Assembly: GCA_021325235.1 (NCBI GenBank)
Contig: JAJPHN010000015.1
Location: 1-64,000, forward strand
DNA from: Terriglobia bacterium
GTDB lineage: Bacteria; Acidobacteriota; Terriglobia; Bryobacterales; Bryobacteraceae
DNA: 64,000 bases
Direction: 5' to 3'
Position 1 is the first letter of the stretch; every line of letters starts with the position of its first letter. A program made the translations under genes and the position numbers. The notes beneath the pieces are model-generated. The model ran no database searches, was not told where the DNA came from, and saw nothing but the letters and a program-made list of their open reading frames with translations. Below, in pieces: positions 7,442 through 16,959 of this stretch.

Positions 7442-8245
7442 ATGCGAAAGTCTTCTCCGGCAATTGATTCGTGTTTTCCGCTGTTACGCAAATTTCTGAC
7501 CCGGACGGCCGTTGCTGCCGCCGGGCTGGCCGTGGGCGTTTCTGCCCAGGCAAGCAGTCTGGTTGTGAACGGGAATTTCCAGCAGCTGCTGAAACCGGGC
7601 GTTGCGTCCGAGTTTGGAAGCCGCTATTCGTCCCAGCAGGTCACCGGATGGACGACAACCGGCTACAACTTCGTTTTCACGCCTGGCTCGGCCGATACGA
7701 CTTACGCGCTTGGGCAATGGGGAAAAGTAGGGCTGTGGGGACCCGGCAACGGATCGAACAACGGGCTTCCCAAGGCCAGCCCCGCGGGCGGGAACTTCAT
7801 CGCAATGGACGGCGGCTCCGGGCAAGGCGCGCTGCTGCAGACGATCAGCGGACTCACGCCCGGTAAGGCCACCGATGTCTCGTTCTGGTGGGCTGGCGCA
7901 CAGCAGTTTGGCTATACCGGCGGGACGACCGAACAGTTTCGCGTGAGTCTGGGCTCGGTATCGCAGTTGACGCCGGTGCTGCACAATTCGAGCCACGGTT
8001 TCACCGGCTGGAAGCACGACGTGATGACGTTTATTCCGACCAGCAGCACGGAGGTGCTGTCGTTTTTCGCGATTGGAACGCCGGCGGGCGTGCCTCCGTT
8101 TTCGCTGCTCGATGGTGTCACGGTGAACGGGTCGGCACCGGAACCGGCTACCTGGACGCTCGGTTTGACCTGTCTGCTGGGCTTGACGGTGCTGGGCTGG
8201 CGCCGGAAACGGGCACTGCAGACAGCGCGCATTTCGAAGACGTAA
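7442..8245 (+). CDS. PEP-CTERM sorting-domain secreted protein
   Basis: 267 residues: an N-terminal signal region (hydrophobic AVAAAGLAVGVSAQA, residues about 23-37), then a beta-rich extracellular domain beginning SLVVNGNFQQ, as in DUF642-like proteins. The C-terminal sorting signal (PEP at about 233-235) has a hydrophobic helix TLGLTCLLGLTVLGW and the basic stop RRKR. PEP-CTERM proteins are processed by an exosortase and usually linked to exopolysaccharide or biofilm. No exosortase is in this window. The promoter directly upstream suggests a single-gene unit. Confidence 0.85.
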   Translation: MRKSSPAIDSCFPLLRKFLTRTAVAAAGLAVGVSAQASSLVVNGNFQQLLKPGVASEFGSRYSSQQVTGWTTTGYNFVFTPGSADTTYALGQWGKVGLWGPGNGSNNGLPKASPAGGNFIAMDGGSGQGALLQTISGLTPGKATDVSFWWAGAQQFGYTGGTTEQFRVSLGSVSQLTPVLHNSSHGFTGWKHDVMTFIPTSSTEVLSFFAIGTPAGVPPFSLLDGVTVNGSAPEPATWTLGLTCLLGLTVLGWRRKRALQTARISKT

Positions 8246-8309
8246 TTTTTCGCGACATTCGGGGCGTGCCGGTTCGCGGGGAACGGGCGCGCCCGCTTTG
8301 AATTCCGTT

Positions 8310-9200
8310 ATGCAACCGCAGCATGTTCCGGCCCCGGAGGTCTGGATGATCGCCAAGCAGCTGGTGCGGCTGGCTGTCTGGCTGGTGCTGCTGGCGGTCA
8401 TTTTCGTGCCGCTGGAACGGCTGTTTGCGCTGCATCCGGAAAAGGTGTTTCGCAAAGGGGTGGCCACTGACGTTGCCTATTACTTCCTGAGCAGCCTGGT
8501 CCCCGGCTTTTTGCTGGGTGTGCCGCTGGCAGGAGTAGCGTGGGCGGCTCACCGGCTGATTCCGGCGGCGGTTGTGGGGACCGTGGCTTCCTGGCCCGTG
8601 TGGCTGCGAGTGGCGGCGGCGCTGGTGGTGGGAGAGATTGGATTTTACTGGGGACACCGCTGGAGTCACGAAATTCCGCTGCTCTGGCGCTTTCATGCGA
8701 TTCATCACAGCGCCGAGCACATCGATTTCCTGGTGAATACCCGGGCGCATCCGGTGGATCTGGTGTTTACGCGACTGTGCGGGCTGGTGCCGCTTTATGT
8801 GCTGGGTCTGGCTGCGCCGCTCAAAGGCAGCGCCAGTCTGATTCCGCTACTGGTACTGCTGCTTGGTGCGCTCTGGGGCTTCTTTATTCACGCCAATCTG
8901 CGCTGGCGGTTCGGGCCGTTGGAGTTTTTGGTCGCGACTCCGGCGTTCCACCACTGGCATCACACGAATGACGGTCCGGCCTATATCAACAAAAATTATG
9001 CGCCGCTGCTGCCGTGGGTGGACCGCGTGTTCGGGACGTTGTATCTGCCGCGGGACCGGCGGCCGGAGCGGTACGGGATAGAAGATTCGCTGGCGGCGGG
9101 GCTTGTCGGCCAGCTGGTGGATCCATTCGTGCCTCGGGCGGCGGGGCGACCGGCAGCACGCAGCAACGAGACCGCGGAAATCGATGTGCCTCGCGCATAG
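8310..9200 (+). CDS. Sterol desaturase / fatty acid hydroxylase superfamily membrane enzyme
   Basis: About 296 residues with several membrane helices and the histidine clusters that hold a di-iron centre: GHRWSHE, FHAIHHSAEHID and FHHWHHTND. These are the motifs of the fatty acid hydroxylase/sterol desaturase family, which oxidises membrane lipids or related small molecules. The substrate cannot be told. ATG at 8310 is used; a TTG at 8298 in frame would add four residues and neither has a strong ribosome site. It converges on the aldehyde dehydrogenase gene. Confidence 0.85.
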   Translation: MQPQHVPAPEVWMIAKQLVRLAVWLVLLAVIFVPLERLFALHPEKVFRKGVATDVAYYFLSSLVPGFLLGVPLAGVAWAAHRLIPAAVVGTVASWPVWLRVAAALVVGEIGFYWGHRWSHEIPLLWRFHAIHHSAEHIDFLVNTRAHPVDLVFTRLCGLVPLYVLGLAAPLKGSASLIPLLVLLLGALWGFFIHANLRWRFGPLEFLVATPAFHHWHHTNDGPAYINKNYAPLLPWVDRVFGTLYLPRDRRPERYGIEDSLAAGLVGQLVDPFVPRAAGRPAARSNETAEIDVPRA

Positions 9201-9241
9201 CGATGGCCGTGCGCACACAGATTCGGGCGCAAAGTTGTGTC

Positions 9242-10771
9242 TTACCCGATATCGAAGCGGACGCCTTGCGCGAGCGGCAGGTCGCTGCCGTAGTTGATGG
9301 TGTTGGTGGCGCGGCGCATGTACGCCTTCCAGCTATCGGAGCCGGATTCGCGTCCGCCGCCGGTCTCTTTTTCACCTCCGAACGCGCCGCCGATCTCGGC
9401 TCCTGAAGGGCCGATGTTCACGTTGGCGATGCCGCAGTCGGAGCCTTCGGCCGAGAGGAATTTTTCGGCTTCGCGGAGGTCGTTGGTGAAGATTGAGGAA
9501 GCGAGGCCCTGCGGAACGGCGTTGTGGAGGCGGATGGCGTCTTCGAAATCCCGATAGCGGAGGACGTAGAGGATCGGCGCGAAGGTTTCGCGGCGGACGG
9601 TTTCGGTCTGCGCGGGCATTTCGACGAGGGCGGGACGGACATAGAAACCATCCGGGAGAGAATCGATGCGGACGCGTTCTCCGCCGATGACTTCCCCGCC
9701 CTGCTCGCTGGCTTCGGCGAGACTTTTCTGCATGGCTTCGAAGGCGCGGGCGTCGATGAGCGGGCCGACCAAGGTGCCGGGTTCGCGCGGGTCGCCGATG
9801 GGCACGCTGGCGTAGACATTTTTCAGGCGGTCCAACAGCTTTTCGGCGATGTCTTCGTGAACGATCAGGCGGCGCAATGTCGTGCAGCGCTGGCCGGCGG
9901 TACCCATCGCGGCAAACGCGATGCCGCGCAGGGCGAGCTCGAGATCGGCCGAGGGGCAGACGATCGCGGCGTTGTTTCCGCCGAGCTCGAGCAGGCTGCG
10001 GCCAAACCGTGCGGCAACGCGCGGACCGACCTGCTTGCCCATAGCGGAGGAGCCAGTGGCGGAAACGAGCGGCACGAGCGGATGGTCGACCAGCGCCTCG
10101 CCTTCCTCGCGCGCGCCGATCACAACAGAAGAGAGACCATCCGGCAGGCCGCCGAAGCGTTTCGCGGCACGCTCGAAAAGCGACTGAGTGGCGAGCGCGG
10201 TGAGCGGAGTTTTTTCGGACGGCTTCCAGACGCAGGCATTGCCGCAGACGAGGGCTAGCGCGGCGTTCCAGGACCAGACCGCTACCGGAAAATTGAAAGC
10301 CGAGATGATGCCGACCACGCCCAGCGGATGCCAGGTCTCCATCATGCGGTGCATGGGGCGTTCGGTGGCGATGGTCAGGCCGCAGAGCTGACGCGAAAGA
10401 CCGGCGGCGAAGGTGCAGATATCGATCATCTCCTGCACCTCGCCGAGACCTTCGCTCAGGATCTTGCCGGCTTCGATGGTGACCAGCCGGCCTAACGCGT
10501 CTTTGTGTGTGCGCAGTTCTTCGCCGAGCAGACGGACCAATTCGCCGCGGCGTGGGGCCGGCACTTTGCGCCATTCGAGAAATGCCTGCTGGGCGCGTTC
10601 GATTGCGCTACGGGTTCCGGCGGCGCCAGCGACACCGCAGGAGGCGATTTGCTCGCCGCTGATGGGAGAGTGAACGGGCAGCGAGCCACGTTCGTATTGC
10701 GATGCCGGAACACCGAGCTCCTCTAAAATCTTGCGCGCTTCTTCGGCTACGCCCGCCACTGCTACCGCCAC
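9242..10771 (-). CDS. Aldehyde dehydrogenase, ALDH7/aminoadipate-semialdehyde type
   Basis: The 509-residue protein from GTG at 10771 (ribosome site GGAAGGAG) is a full NAD(P)-dependent aldehyde dehydrogenase. FNFPVAVWSWN, ELGGNNAAIV with the catalytic glutamate, and GTAGQRCTTLRRL with the nucleophilic cysteine are all present. The C-terminus (IGGAFGGEKETGGGRESGSD) closely resembles the ALDH7 (antiquitin/AmaB) group, which oxidises alpha-aminoadipic semialdehyde in lysine breakdown. A longer open frame reaches 10984 but would run into the divergent permease gene. The divergent amino acid permease fits an amino acid catabolic role. Confidence 0.88.
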   Translation of the reverse strand: MAVAVAGVAEEARKILEELGVPASQYERGSLPVHSPISGEQIASCGVAGAAGTRSAIERAQQAFLEWRKVPAPRRGELVRLLGEELRTHKDALGRLVTIEAGKILSEGLGEVQEMIDICTFAAGLSRQLCGLTIATERPMHRMMETWHPLGVVGIISAFNFPVAVWSWNAALALVCGNACVWKPSEKTPLTALATQSLFERAAKRFGGLPDGLSSVVIGAREEGEALVDHPLVPLVSATGSSAMGKQVGPRVAARFGRSLLELGGNNAAIVCPSADLELALRGIAFAAMGTAGQRCTTLRRLIVHEDIAEKLLDRLKNVYASVPIGDPREPGTLVGPLIDARAFEAMQKSLAEASEQGGEVIGGERVRIDSLPDGFYVRPALVEMPAQTETVRRETFAPILYVLRYRDFEDAIRLHNAVPQGLASSIFTNDLREAEKFLSAEGSDCGIANVNIGPSGAEIGGAFGGEKETGGGRESGSDSWKAYMRRATNTINYGSDLPLAQGVRFDIG

Positions 10772-10819
10772 GAGAGACTCCTTCCCTACCAATATGGCAG
10801 TACCTTGGTATGGGAACAA

Positions 10820-12163
10820 ATGCCCATCGACGAGGCGGACGCCAGCCCCGAAGTGATCGCAAAGCCGAGGCTCGCGCGCGAGATCCGGCTCATCGATCTG
10901 GTTCTGTTCAACATCGCCGCTACGCTCGGGCCGCAGTTGATTCCGGCGTTTGCGCACGTGGGGCCGGTGGCGATTCCGCTGCACATGGCCGCGGCGGCCT
11001 TTTTCTTTTTTCCAACGGCGCTGGTGGTGGCAAACCTCTCAAAGCGCTTCCCGGGCGAGGGCGGATTTTATGTCTGGACGCGCGAGGCGTTTGGTGAAAA
11101 ACATGCCTTCATCTGCGGCTGGTGCTGGTGGCTGAGCGTGCTGCTGTTTCTACCGACGCTGGTGCTGATGGTGGTGGGAATGGCCTGGCAGGCGGCGAAT
11201 ATCGCAGGTGAGCGTTGGCAACTCGCGGCGGAACTCGGCGCGCTCTGGGCGTCAGCGCTGCTGAATATTCTGGGCCTCCGGTTGAGCAGATGGCTGGGCA
11301 ATATCGGAGGCACGATGATCTATGCCGGCAGCGCGATTGTGTTCTTCGCCGGGCTGGCGATGCTGGTTACGAGAGGTTCGGCGACATCGTTCCGTTTCGA
11401 TGCCGTGCTGAACATGAACCGCGTGAGCCTGTGGGCGCAGATTGCGTTTGCCTATACGGGGCTGGAGCTCGGAACGCTGATGGGCGGCGAGATCGTGAAT
11501 CCGAGGCGGACGGTTGCGCGAGCGGCTTTTCTTGGGGCAGCGGCGGTGGCGATTGGCTATGCGGCGGGGTCGTGGTCGCTGATGCTCGTTTTGAAGCCCG
11601 AAGAGATCAATCCGATCAGCGGGATGGTGCAGGTGGCATCGCGGGCAGGCGGGCAGCTTGGGCTGGGATGGCTTGGCCTCTGCACGGCCATCGTTCAGGT
11701 GGCGGGCATTTTCGGGAAGCTCAGCACCTGGAGCGCAGGGGCGGCACGAATGCCGCTGAGTCTCAGCATGGACGGACTGTTTCCGGCGGTGTTCAAGACT
11801 GTTCATGCGCGCTGGAAGACGCCCTGGGTTGCACTGGCGGTGCAGGCGGTCGTCTGTTCGATTTTTCTGCTTTTCACTCAGACCGGAGAAACGATGCGCA
11901 GCGGCTGGCAGCTGCTGATGGATCTGACGATTGTCGTAACATTTGCTCCGTATATCTACATTTTTCTGGCGGGCTGGCGCTTCGGGCAACGTGCCAGCGG
12001 CGTTTCCGGGCTGCTGGTGACGCTGCTTGCCATGGGATTTGCCTTAGTTCCGCCCGAAGGCGCGCGATCCGTGTTATCGTTCGAGTGCAAAGCGCTTGGG
12101 GGGTCAATTTTTCTTGTCTTGCTGGGCTTATTGGCGTTTCGTCCGGCCCGGCACGGGACGTAG
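10820..12163 (+). CDS. APC-superfamily amino acid permease
   Basis: About 447 residues with some twelve hydrophobic segments. The first helix region LIDLVLFNIAATLGPQLIPA and the following FPTALVVANLSKRFPGEGGF match the amino acid-polyamine-organocation family. It would import an amino acid or related amine across the inner membrane; the specificity is not visible. ATG at 10820 is preferred, with an in-frame TTG at 10805 as alternative. It is divergent from the ALDH7-type gene over about 50 bp, suggesting a shared control region, and its end overlaps the frame of the next gene. Confidence 0.85.
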   Translation: MPIDEADASPEVIAKPRLAREIRLIDLVLFNIAATLGPQLIPAFAHVGPVAIPLHMAAAAFFFFPTALVVANLSKRFPGEGGFYVWTREAFGEKHAFICGWCWWLSVLLFLPTLVLMVVGMAWQAANIAGERWQLAAELGALWASALLNILGLRLSRWLGNIGGTMIYAGSAIVFFAGLAMLVTRGSATSFRFDAVLNMNRVSLWAQIAFAYTGLELGTLMGGEIVNPRRTVARAAFLGAAAVAIGYAAGSWSLMLVLKPEEINPISGMVQVASRAGGQLGLGWLGLCTAIVQVAGIFGKLSTWSAGAARMPLSLSMDGLFPAVFKTVHARWKTPWVALAVQAVVCSIFLLFTQTGETMRSGWQLLMDLTIVVTFAPYIYIFLAGWRFGQRASGVSGLLVTLLAMGFALVPPEGARSVLSFECKALGGSIFLVLLGLLAFRPARHGT

Positions 12164-12182
12164 ACTGGCAGGGTTCGCCGGG

Positions 12183-13328
12183 ATGCTGGCGGCGGGTGTG
12201 CTGATTTCTGCAAGCGCCTACGGGCAGTTGCCTGTGAGCGCCGAATCCGCCGCAGAAGCGCAGCGCGTCCTAGCCAGTGAGAAAGCGGCTTCGCTCGACT
12301 GCCATCTCGAAACGCGCAAGCCGTTTCTTGATTTTTCGTTTCGATACGAGATCGGTTATATCGTGCGCTGCGGATTGGGGCAATTTCGGGGAAATGAAGC
12401 CAATCTCAAAATCCTGCTGCGGGTAACGCCGCTGCACAGCGCGCCGGTCATTCTCGAACAATCGTTTGGCGTTCCGAGCGCTCCGGAGAACCTGCGAGAC
12501 CGGATCAATTTCAAACATTTTCGGTCGGACATTCAATTCAGTGGAGTTTACGCGGCGGGCGAAGGGACGTACGAAAACGAGCTGCTGGTGGTGGATGGAA
12601 CCAACCGGGCATTCCGCAAGAAATGGCGGTCGCGGACCGAGGGCTGGGCGGAAGGCGAGACGTCGCCGATGTTGCTGAAGCCCTTGGCGGTGGAGTCGAT
12701 TTCGGTTCCCGTGTGGGAAGGCCTTACAAAGAACAGCCGGGGTTTGCGCTTGACGCTGCTACTCGATGCGGCTCCGGTAATGCCGAATTCGGCCACGCTG
12801 CGGGCCTGGGACCGGGCGTTTCTGGTGGGCGCTGTTTCCTCCGTGCTGCGGCAACTGCCGCTGGCTTCGGTACGGCTGATCGCGTTTAATCTCGATCAGC
12901 AACGGGAGATGTTTCGCGACGAGCAGTTTGAAGCGTCGGGGATTGCGGCGCTGGCGAACCGGCTGGAAGCGGTGGAGCTGGGAACGATTGCGGTGAATAC
13001 TCTGCAGCGCGATAAGGGCTGGGCGGAACTGTTGAACCGGCTCATTCGCGAGGAATGCGAGCGCGAGCCGCCCTCAGACGCGGTGGTATTTGTGGGTCCG
13101 GCACAGCGGTTTCGCACGGGTTCGGATGCCGCTGAGCTTAGAGTCGCATCCGATACCGCGGCACCTTTTTTCTATTTCGAATATGTGCCACATCCCGGGA
13201 GCGAATTTCCGGATGCGATCGAGCGAGTGATCAAAGATGCGCACGGCAGCGTGTTCCGGCTGCACTCGCCGCAGGATCTGGCGGATGGTCTGGCGAAGAT
13301 GCGGCGGAGTCTGCGGCACAGCCGGTAA
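12183..13328 (+). CDS. Exported hypothetical protein, VWA-related type
   Basis: From the ATG at 12183 the product has 381 residues and a signal peptide (LAAGVLISASAYGQ). The central part contains LRLTLLLDAA, LRQLPLASVRLIAFNLD and SDAVVFVGPAQRFR, reminiscent of a von Willebrand A-type Rossmann fold as in acidobacterial VWFA-related proteins. A proper MIDAS Asp-x-Ser-x-Ser is not visible. The C-terminus is basic. It follows the permease gene closely (19 bp) and may be cotranscribed. Function unknown. Confidence 0.6.
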   Translation: MLAAGVLISASAYGQLPVSAESAAEAQRVLASEKAASLDCHLETRKPFLDFSFRYEIGYIVRCGLGQFRGNEANLKILLRVTPLHSAPVILEQSFGVPSAPENLRDRINFKHFRSDIQFSGVYAAGEGTYENELLVVDGTNRAFRKKWRSRTEGWAEGETSPMLLKPLAVESISVPVWEGLTKNSRGLRLTLLLDAAPVMPNSATLRAWDRAFLVGAVSSVLRQLPLASVRLIAFNLDQQREMFRDEQFEASGIAALANRLEAVELGTIAVNTLQRDKGWAELLNRLIREECEREPPSDAVVFVGPAQRFRTGSDAAELRVASDTAAPFFYFEYVPHPGSEFPDAIERVIKDAHGSVFRLHSPQDLADGLAKMRRSLRHSR

Positions 13329-13402
13329 ACAGCGCGAGGGGATCACTCTTCGCGACGGCTGGCCGCTTCCGCTCCCGGCTTGAGTATGATGTGTTTGCCG
13401 AG

Positions 13403-14800
13403 ATGCCACAACTCCATCCCGATCGCTTGTTTCCCGCCGATCCCGAGACTCGTTCCATTGCGCGGCGCCTGTACGAATCGGTAGCGCATTTGCCGATCAT
13501 CAGCCCGCATGGGCATACGCAACCGCAGTGGTTTGCGGAGAATCAGCCGTTTCCCAATCCGGCCGAGCTGTTGATCGTTCCGGATCATTACATCTATCGA
13601 ATGCTGTACAGCCGGCGCGCGATTCGGATGGAGGATCTGGGGCTCAAGGGCACAAAAGGGCTTGAGCCTCGCGAGCTGTGGCGGAAATTTGCGGAGCATT
13701 ATTACCTGTTTCGCGGCACGCCGACACGGCTCTGGCTCGATTACGCGTTTGAGACGTTGTTCGACATCCGCGAGAATCTGTCGGCGCAGACGGCAGATCT
13801 TTTTTACGACCGAATTTCGGAAAAGCTTGCGTTGCCGGAGTTTCGGCCGCGCGCGTTGTACGAACGATTCCAGATCGAAGTGCTGACGACAACCGATTCA
13901 GCCATTGATTCGCTGCCCTATCACCGGGCCATTCGCGAATCGGGATGGCATGGAAGAATTCTGCCAACGTTCCGGCCGGATGCGGTGGTGGATCCGGACT
14001 TCTCGGGCTTCGCAGAGAACGTCGCGCAGCTCGGGACGCTTTACAACGAAGATACGCAGAGCTGGGATGGATATCTGAGAGCGTTGCAGAAGGCGCGGGC
14101 GCACTTTAAACAGCTTGGAGCGACTGCAACCGATCACGGTCATCCCACTGCGAATACGGCGAATCTGGAACGCGAAACAGCTGCTGCGCTGTTTCGTACT
14201 GTTTTGGGCGGTTCCGCTTCTGCCGACGAGCGGGAGCAGTTTCGCGCGCAGATGCTGACCGAGATGGCGCGCATGAGCGTCGAGGACGGACTGGTGATGC
14301 AGATTCACCCGGGGAGCTTCCGCAATCACAACGAGAAGCTCTACCGTGAATACGGGCGCGACGTGGGCGCGGATATTCCGACTCCGACCGATTACGTGCG
14401 CGGGTTGAAGCCGCTGCTCGACCGGTTTGGCAATGAGCTGAATCTGAGCATAATTCTGTTTACGCTGGACGAATCCGCTTACGGGCGTGAACTGGCGCCG
14501 CTTGCGGGGCATTACCCTGCTCTGCTGCTGGGGCCGCCGTGGTGGTTTTACGACAGCCCGGAGGGAATGATGCGCTTTCGCGAGTATGTGACCGAGACGG
14601 CAGGGTTCTACAACACGGTGGGTTTCAACGACGATACGCGTGCGTTTCTCTCGATACCGGCGCGGCACGACGTGGCGCGGCGGATGGATGCGGCGTTCCT
14701 GGCAAAGCTGGTAGTTGAACATCGAATCGAAGAAGACGAGGCGTTTGATCTGGCGTTCCAGCTGACGAACGGACTGGTGCGAAAGGCATACCGGCTTTGA
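13403..14800 (+). CDS. uxaC: Uronate isomerase (glucuronate isomerase)
   Basis: UxaC interconverts D-glucuronate/D-fructuronate and D-galacturonate/D-tagaturonate, the entry step of hexuronate breakdown. The 465 residues show the amidohydrolase-like metal site ISPHGHTQPQWF near the N-terminus, LTTTDSAIDSLPYH, TFRPDAVVDPDF and the C-terminal GFNDDTRAFLSIPARHDVARR block. These, and the length, match the family. ATG at 13403 is used; a GTG at 13391 in frame is possible. The stop overlaps the start of the transporter gene (TTGA), so the two are translationally coupled. Confidence 0.93.
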   Translation: MPQLHPDRLFPADPETRSIARRLYESVAHLPIISPHGHTQPQWFAENQPFPNPAELLIVPDHYIYRMLYSRRAIRMEDLGLKGTKGLEPRELWRKFAEHYYLFRGTPTRLWLDYAFETLFDIRENLSAQTADLFYDRISEKLALPEFRPRALYERFQIEVLTTTDSAIDSLPYHRAIRESGWHGRILPTFRPDAVVDPDFSGFAENVAQLGTLYNEDTQSWDGYLRALQKARAHFKQLGATATDHGHPTANTANLERETAAALFRTVLGGSASADEREQFRAQMLTEMARMSVEDGLVMQIHPGSFRNHNEKLYREYGRDVGADIPTPTDYVRGLKPLLDRFGNELNLSIILFTLDESAYGRELAPLAGHYPALLLGPPWWFYDSPEGMMRFREYVTETAGFYNTVGFNDDTRAFLSIPARHDVARRMDAAFLAKLVVEHRIEEDEAFDLAFQLTNGLVRKAYRL

Positions 14801-16113
14801 GCAGTGCGGCCGATGAGAAAACGAGAATAGCCGAGCCCGCTCCGGGGCGCATGGGGCGCGTGCGCTGGACGATCTGCGCGCTGCTCTTTCTGGCAACCTC
14901 CATCAACTACATGGACCGGCAGGTGCTCGGGATCCTGGCCCCGGTCCTGCAGCACGATATCGGCTGGACGGAAAAGGAATACAGCTACATCATCATGGCG
15001 TTTCAGATTGCCTATGCGGTGGGTCTGATCGTAGCGGGTCGCATGGTGGACCGCCTCGGCACGCGCATTGGATACGCCGTCGTGATGGGCATCTGGAGTG
15101 TGGCGGCGATGGCTCATGCGCTGGCGCGCTCGGCGCTCGGCTTCGGTATTGCGCGCTTTTTTCTTGGTCTGGGCGAATCGGGCAATTTCCCGGCAGCGGT
15201 CAAAACAACGGCCGAATGGTTTCCGCAGAGCGAGCGATCGCTGGCCACGGGCATCTTCAATTCCGGCGCCAATGTGGGCGCGGTGCTGGCTCCGGCGATT
15301 GTGCCGATCGTGACGCTCAGGTTTGGCTGGCGTGCGGCGTTTCTGACCACTGGCATTTTCAGCCTGAGCTGGATTGTGTGGTGGCTTTGGCGCTATCGAG
15401 TGCCATCGGAGCACAAGCGCGTGACGCGGACCGAGTACGAATACATTCATCGCGACCCGCCGGCGAGCGTTGCGCGGATTCCGTGGAGCCGCCTGGCTAC
15501 GATACGCCAGACCTGGGCATTTTCACTGGCCAAGTTTCTGACCGATCCGATCTGGTGGTTTTATCTGTACTGGCTTCCCAAATTTTTCGACAGCAAATTT
15601 CATCTGGGCCTCTCGCATCTCGGGCTTCCGCTGATTCTTGTGTACAATTTTTCGGCGATTGGCAGCATTGGGGGCGGCTGGTTACCTGCATTTTTCCACC
15701 GGCGCGGAATGCCGATGAAGCGAGCGCGGTTTGCCGCGATGCTCACGATGGCGCTGGCCGTGCTGCCGATCTTTTTCGTGGGACAGCTCTCGAATGAGTG
15801 GGCTTCGGTCGGGTTGCTGGGACTCGCGACAGCGGCGCACCAGGGATGGTCCGCGAATTTGTATACAACCGTTTCCGACATGTTCCCGCGCGAGGCCGTG
15901 GGCGCGGTGGTGGGTATTGGCGGGATGATGGGCTCGGTCGGTGGCGTATTGTTTTCGTGGACCGTCGGCAGTTTACTCAGCCAGACGCACAGCTACGCCT
16001 TGCTCTTTGCCATGTCGGCGAGCGCGTATCTGGTGGCGCTCGCCGTGTTTCGCCTGCTGGCGCCGAGACTGGAGCCGGTGGTCATCAGAGGTCAGGCTGC
16101 CGGCATCTCGTAA
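14797..16113 (+). CDS. exuT: MFS hexuronate transporter (ACS family)
   Basis: 438 residues, twelve predicted membrane helices. The motif ATSINYMDRQVLGILAPVLQ in the first helix and GLGESGNFPAAVKTTAEWFP in the fourth/fifth helix region are typical of the anion:cation symporter family (ExuT/GudP/DgoT). Its TTG start overlaps the uxaC stop codon. Together they form a hexuronate import and isomerisation unit. The last 22 bp overlap the convergent YCII-like gene. The ExuT assignment rests on the family and on uxaC; galactarate or galactonate cannot be excluded as substrate. Confidence 0.85.
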   Translation: MSSAADEKTRIAEPAPGRMGRVRWTICALLFLATSINYMDRQVLGILAPVLQHDIGWTEKEYSYIIMAFQIAYAVGLIVAGRMVDRLGTRIGYAVVMGIWSVAAMAHALARSALGFGIARFFLGLGESGNFPAAVKTTAEWFPQSERSLATGIFNSGANVGAVLAPAIVPIVTLRFGWRAAFLTTGIFSLSWIVWWLWRYRVPSEHKRVTRTEYEYIHRDPPASVARIPWSRLATIRQTWAFSLAKFLTDPIWWFYLYWLPKFFDSKFHLGLSHLGLPLILVYNFSAIGSIGGGWLPAFFHRRGMPMKRARFAAMLTMALAVLPIFFVGQLSNEWASVGLLGLATAAHQGWSANLYTTVSDMFPREAVGAVVGIGGMMGSVGGVLFSWTVGSLLSQTHSYALLFAMSASAYLVALAVFRLLAPRLEPVVIRGQAAGIS

Positions 16114-16436
16114 AGCTGGCGCAATTCGCATTCGCCTTCGCCTACAATCTGCAGCCATTCCTTCAGCCGGTCGAGCGCTTCTTCTTTCGAATTTGCCTTG
16201 ATGATGGCGAAGCCTCCGACCACTTCCTTTGTCTCGGTGAACGGACCGTCGGTAATCGTGATGGTGCCGTTATCGTTACGAACGCGTGCCCCTAGAGCGC
16301 TCGGCATGCAGCCTTCGGTCGCGACCAGCCAGCCGGCTTTCATCGCGTCCTCGACGATTTTGCCCATGTTTTCGATTTCTTCGGGCGAAGGGGGCCGGTT
16401 TGTCTCGACGGTCTTGTAGATGCTGAGGAATCTCAT
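16092..16436 (-). CDS. YCII-related (DGPF) domain protein
   Basis: 114 residues beginning MRFLSIYKTVE, with TITDGPFTETKEVVGGFAII, the DGPF signature of the YCII-related family, and a C-terminal ELRQLYEMPAA. These are small dimeric ferredoxin-like-fold proteins of uncertain role, often next to ECF sigma factors; none is nearby here. The ATG overlaps the stop of the upstream paralogue by four bases (ATGA), so the pair is translated together. Its end overlaps the convergent exuT by 22 bp. Confidence 0.85.
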   Translation of the reverse strand: MRFLSIYKTVETNRPPSPEEIENMGKIVEDAMKAGWLVATEGCMPSALGARVRNDNGTITITDGPFTETKEVVGGFAIIKANSKEEALDRLKEWLQIVGEGECELRQLYEMPAA

Positions 16437-16873
16437 CGTTGTTCTCCCGCGCCGGGCTTGCTTTTTGCCACTCGCTCCTCGAGTGCGCGCGCATGGTCGA
16501 CAGCGGGGCTGGAGGCGAAGTCGTCCAATTCGAAAAATTGGCGGAGCTCGATTTCTCCGCTTCCGTCCTCCTGTGGTGCGGGAGCGCGGCGCGCCCAGTC
16601 CAGCGCTTCTTCGTAGGATTTGGCCTGAATGATCCAGAATCCTGCGACCAATTCCTTCGTTTCGGCGAAAGGACCGTCGATCACGGTCGGCTTGCCGCCG
16701 GAATACTGAATGCGAGCGCCTTTTGAGCTTGGCTTCAATCCGGTTGCTTCGAGGAGCATGCCGGCATCCACCAGTTCCTCGTTGTATTTGCCCATGCGCG
16801 CGATCAGCTCTTCGCTCGGCATGACGCCGGCTTCGGATTCCTTGCTGGCTTTGACGATCATTAGGAATTTCAC
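16433..16873 (-). CDS. YCII-related (DGPF) domain protein, longer paralogue
   Basis: 146 residues starting MKFLMIVKASKESEAG, with TVIDGPFAETKELVAGFWII and IELRQFFELDDF. It is a paralogue of the adjacent 114-residue protein with an extra C-terminal tail (VDHARALEERVAKSKPG). The two genes share an ATGA junction. A ribosome site GGAGAAGTTAAG precedes the ATG. The family is well recognised but its activity is not known. Confidence 0.87.
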   Translation of the reverse strand: MKFLMIVKASKESEAGVMPSEELIARMGKYNEELVDAGMLLEATGLKPSSKGARIQYSGGKPTVIDGPFAETKELVAGFWIIQAKSYEEALDWARRAPAPQEDGSGEIELRQFFELDDFASSPAVDHARALEERVAKSKPGAGEQR

Positions 16874-16959
16874 TTAACTTCTCCTTGATTTGAGACTTGC
16901 TGTCTTCTGCAGGGTGGTCGAACGCGATCGCGGGCAATCGACAGCGCAGCAAAGAATTT

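Noticed and set aside
7484-10574. Long minus-strand open frames at 7484-8467 and 9372-10574
   Set aside because: They are shadows of the PEP-CTERM gene and of the aldehyde dehydrogenase gene in other frames, with Arg/Pro-rich low-quality translations.
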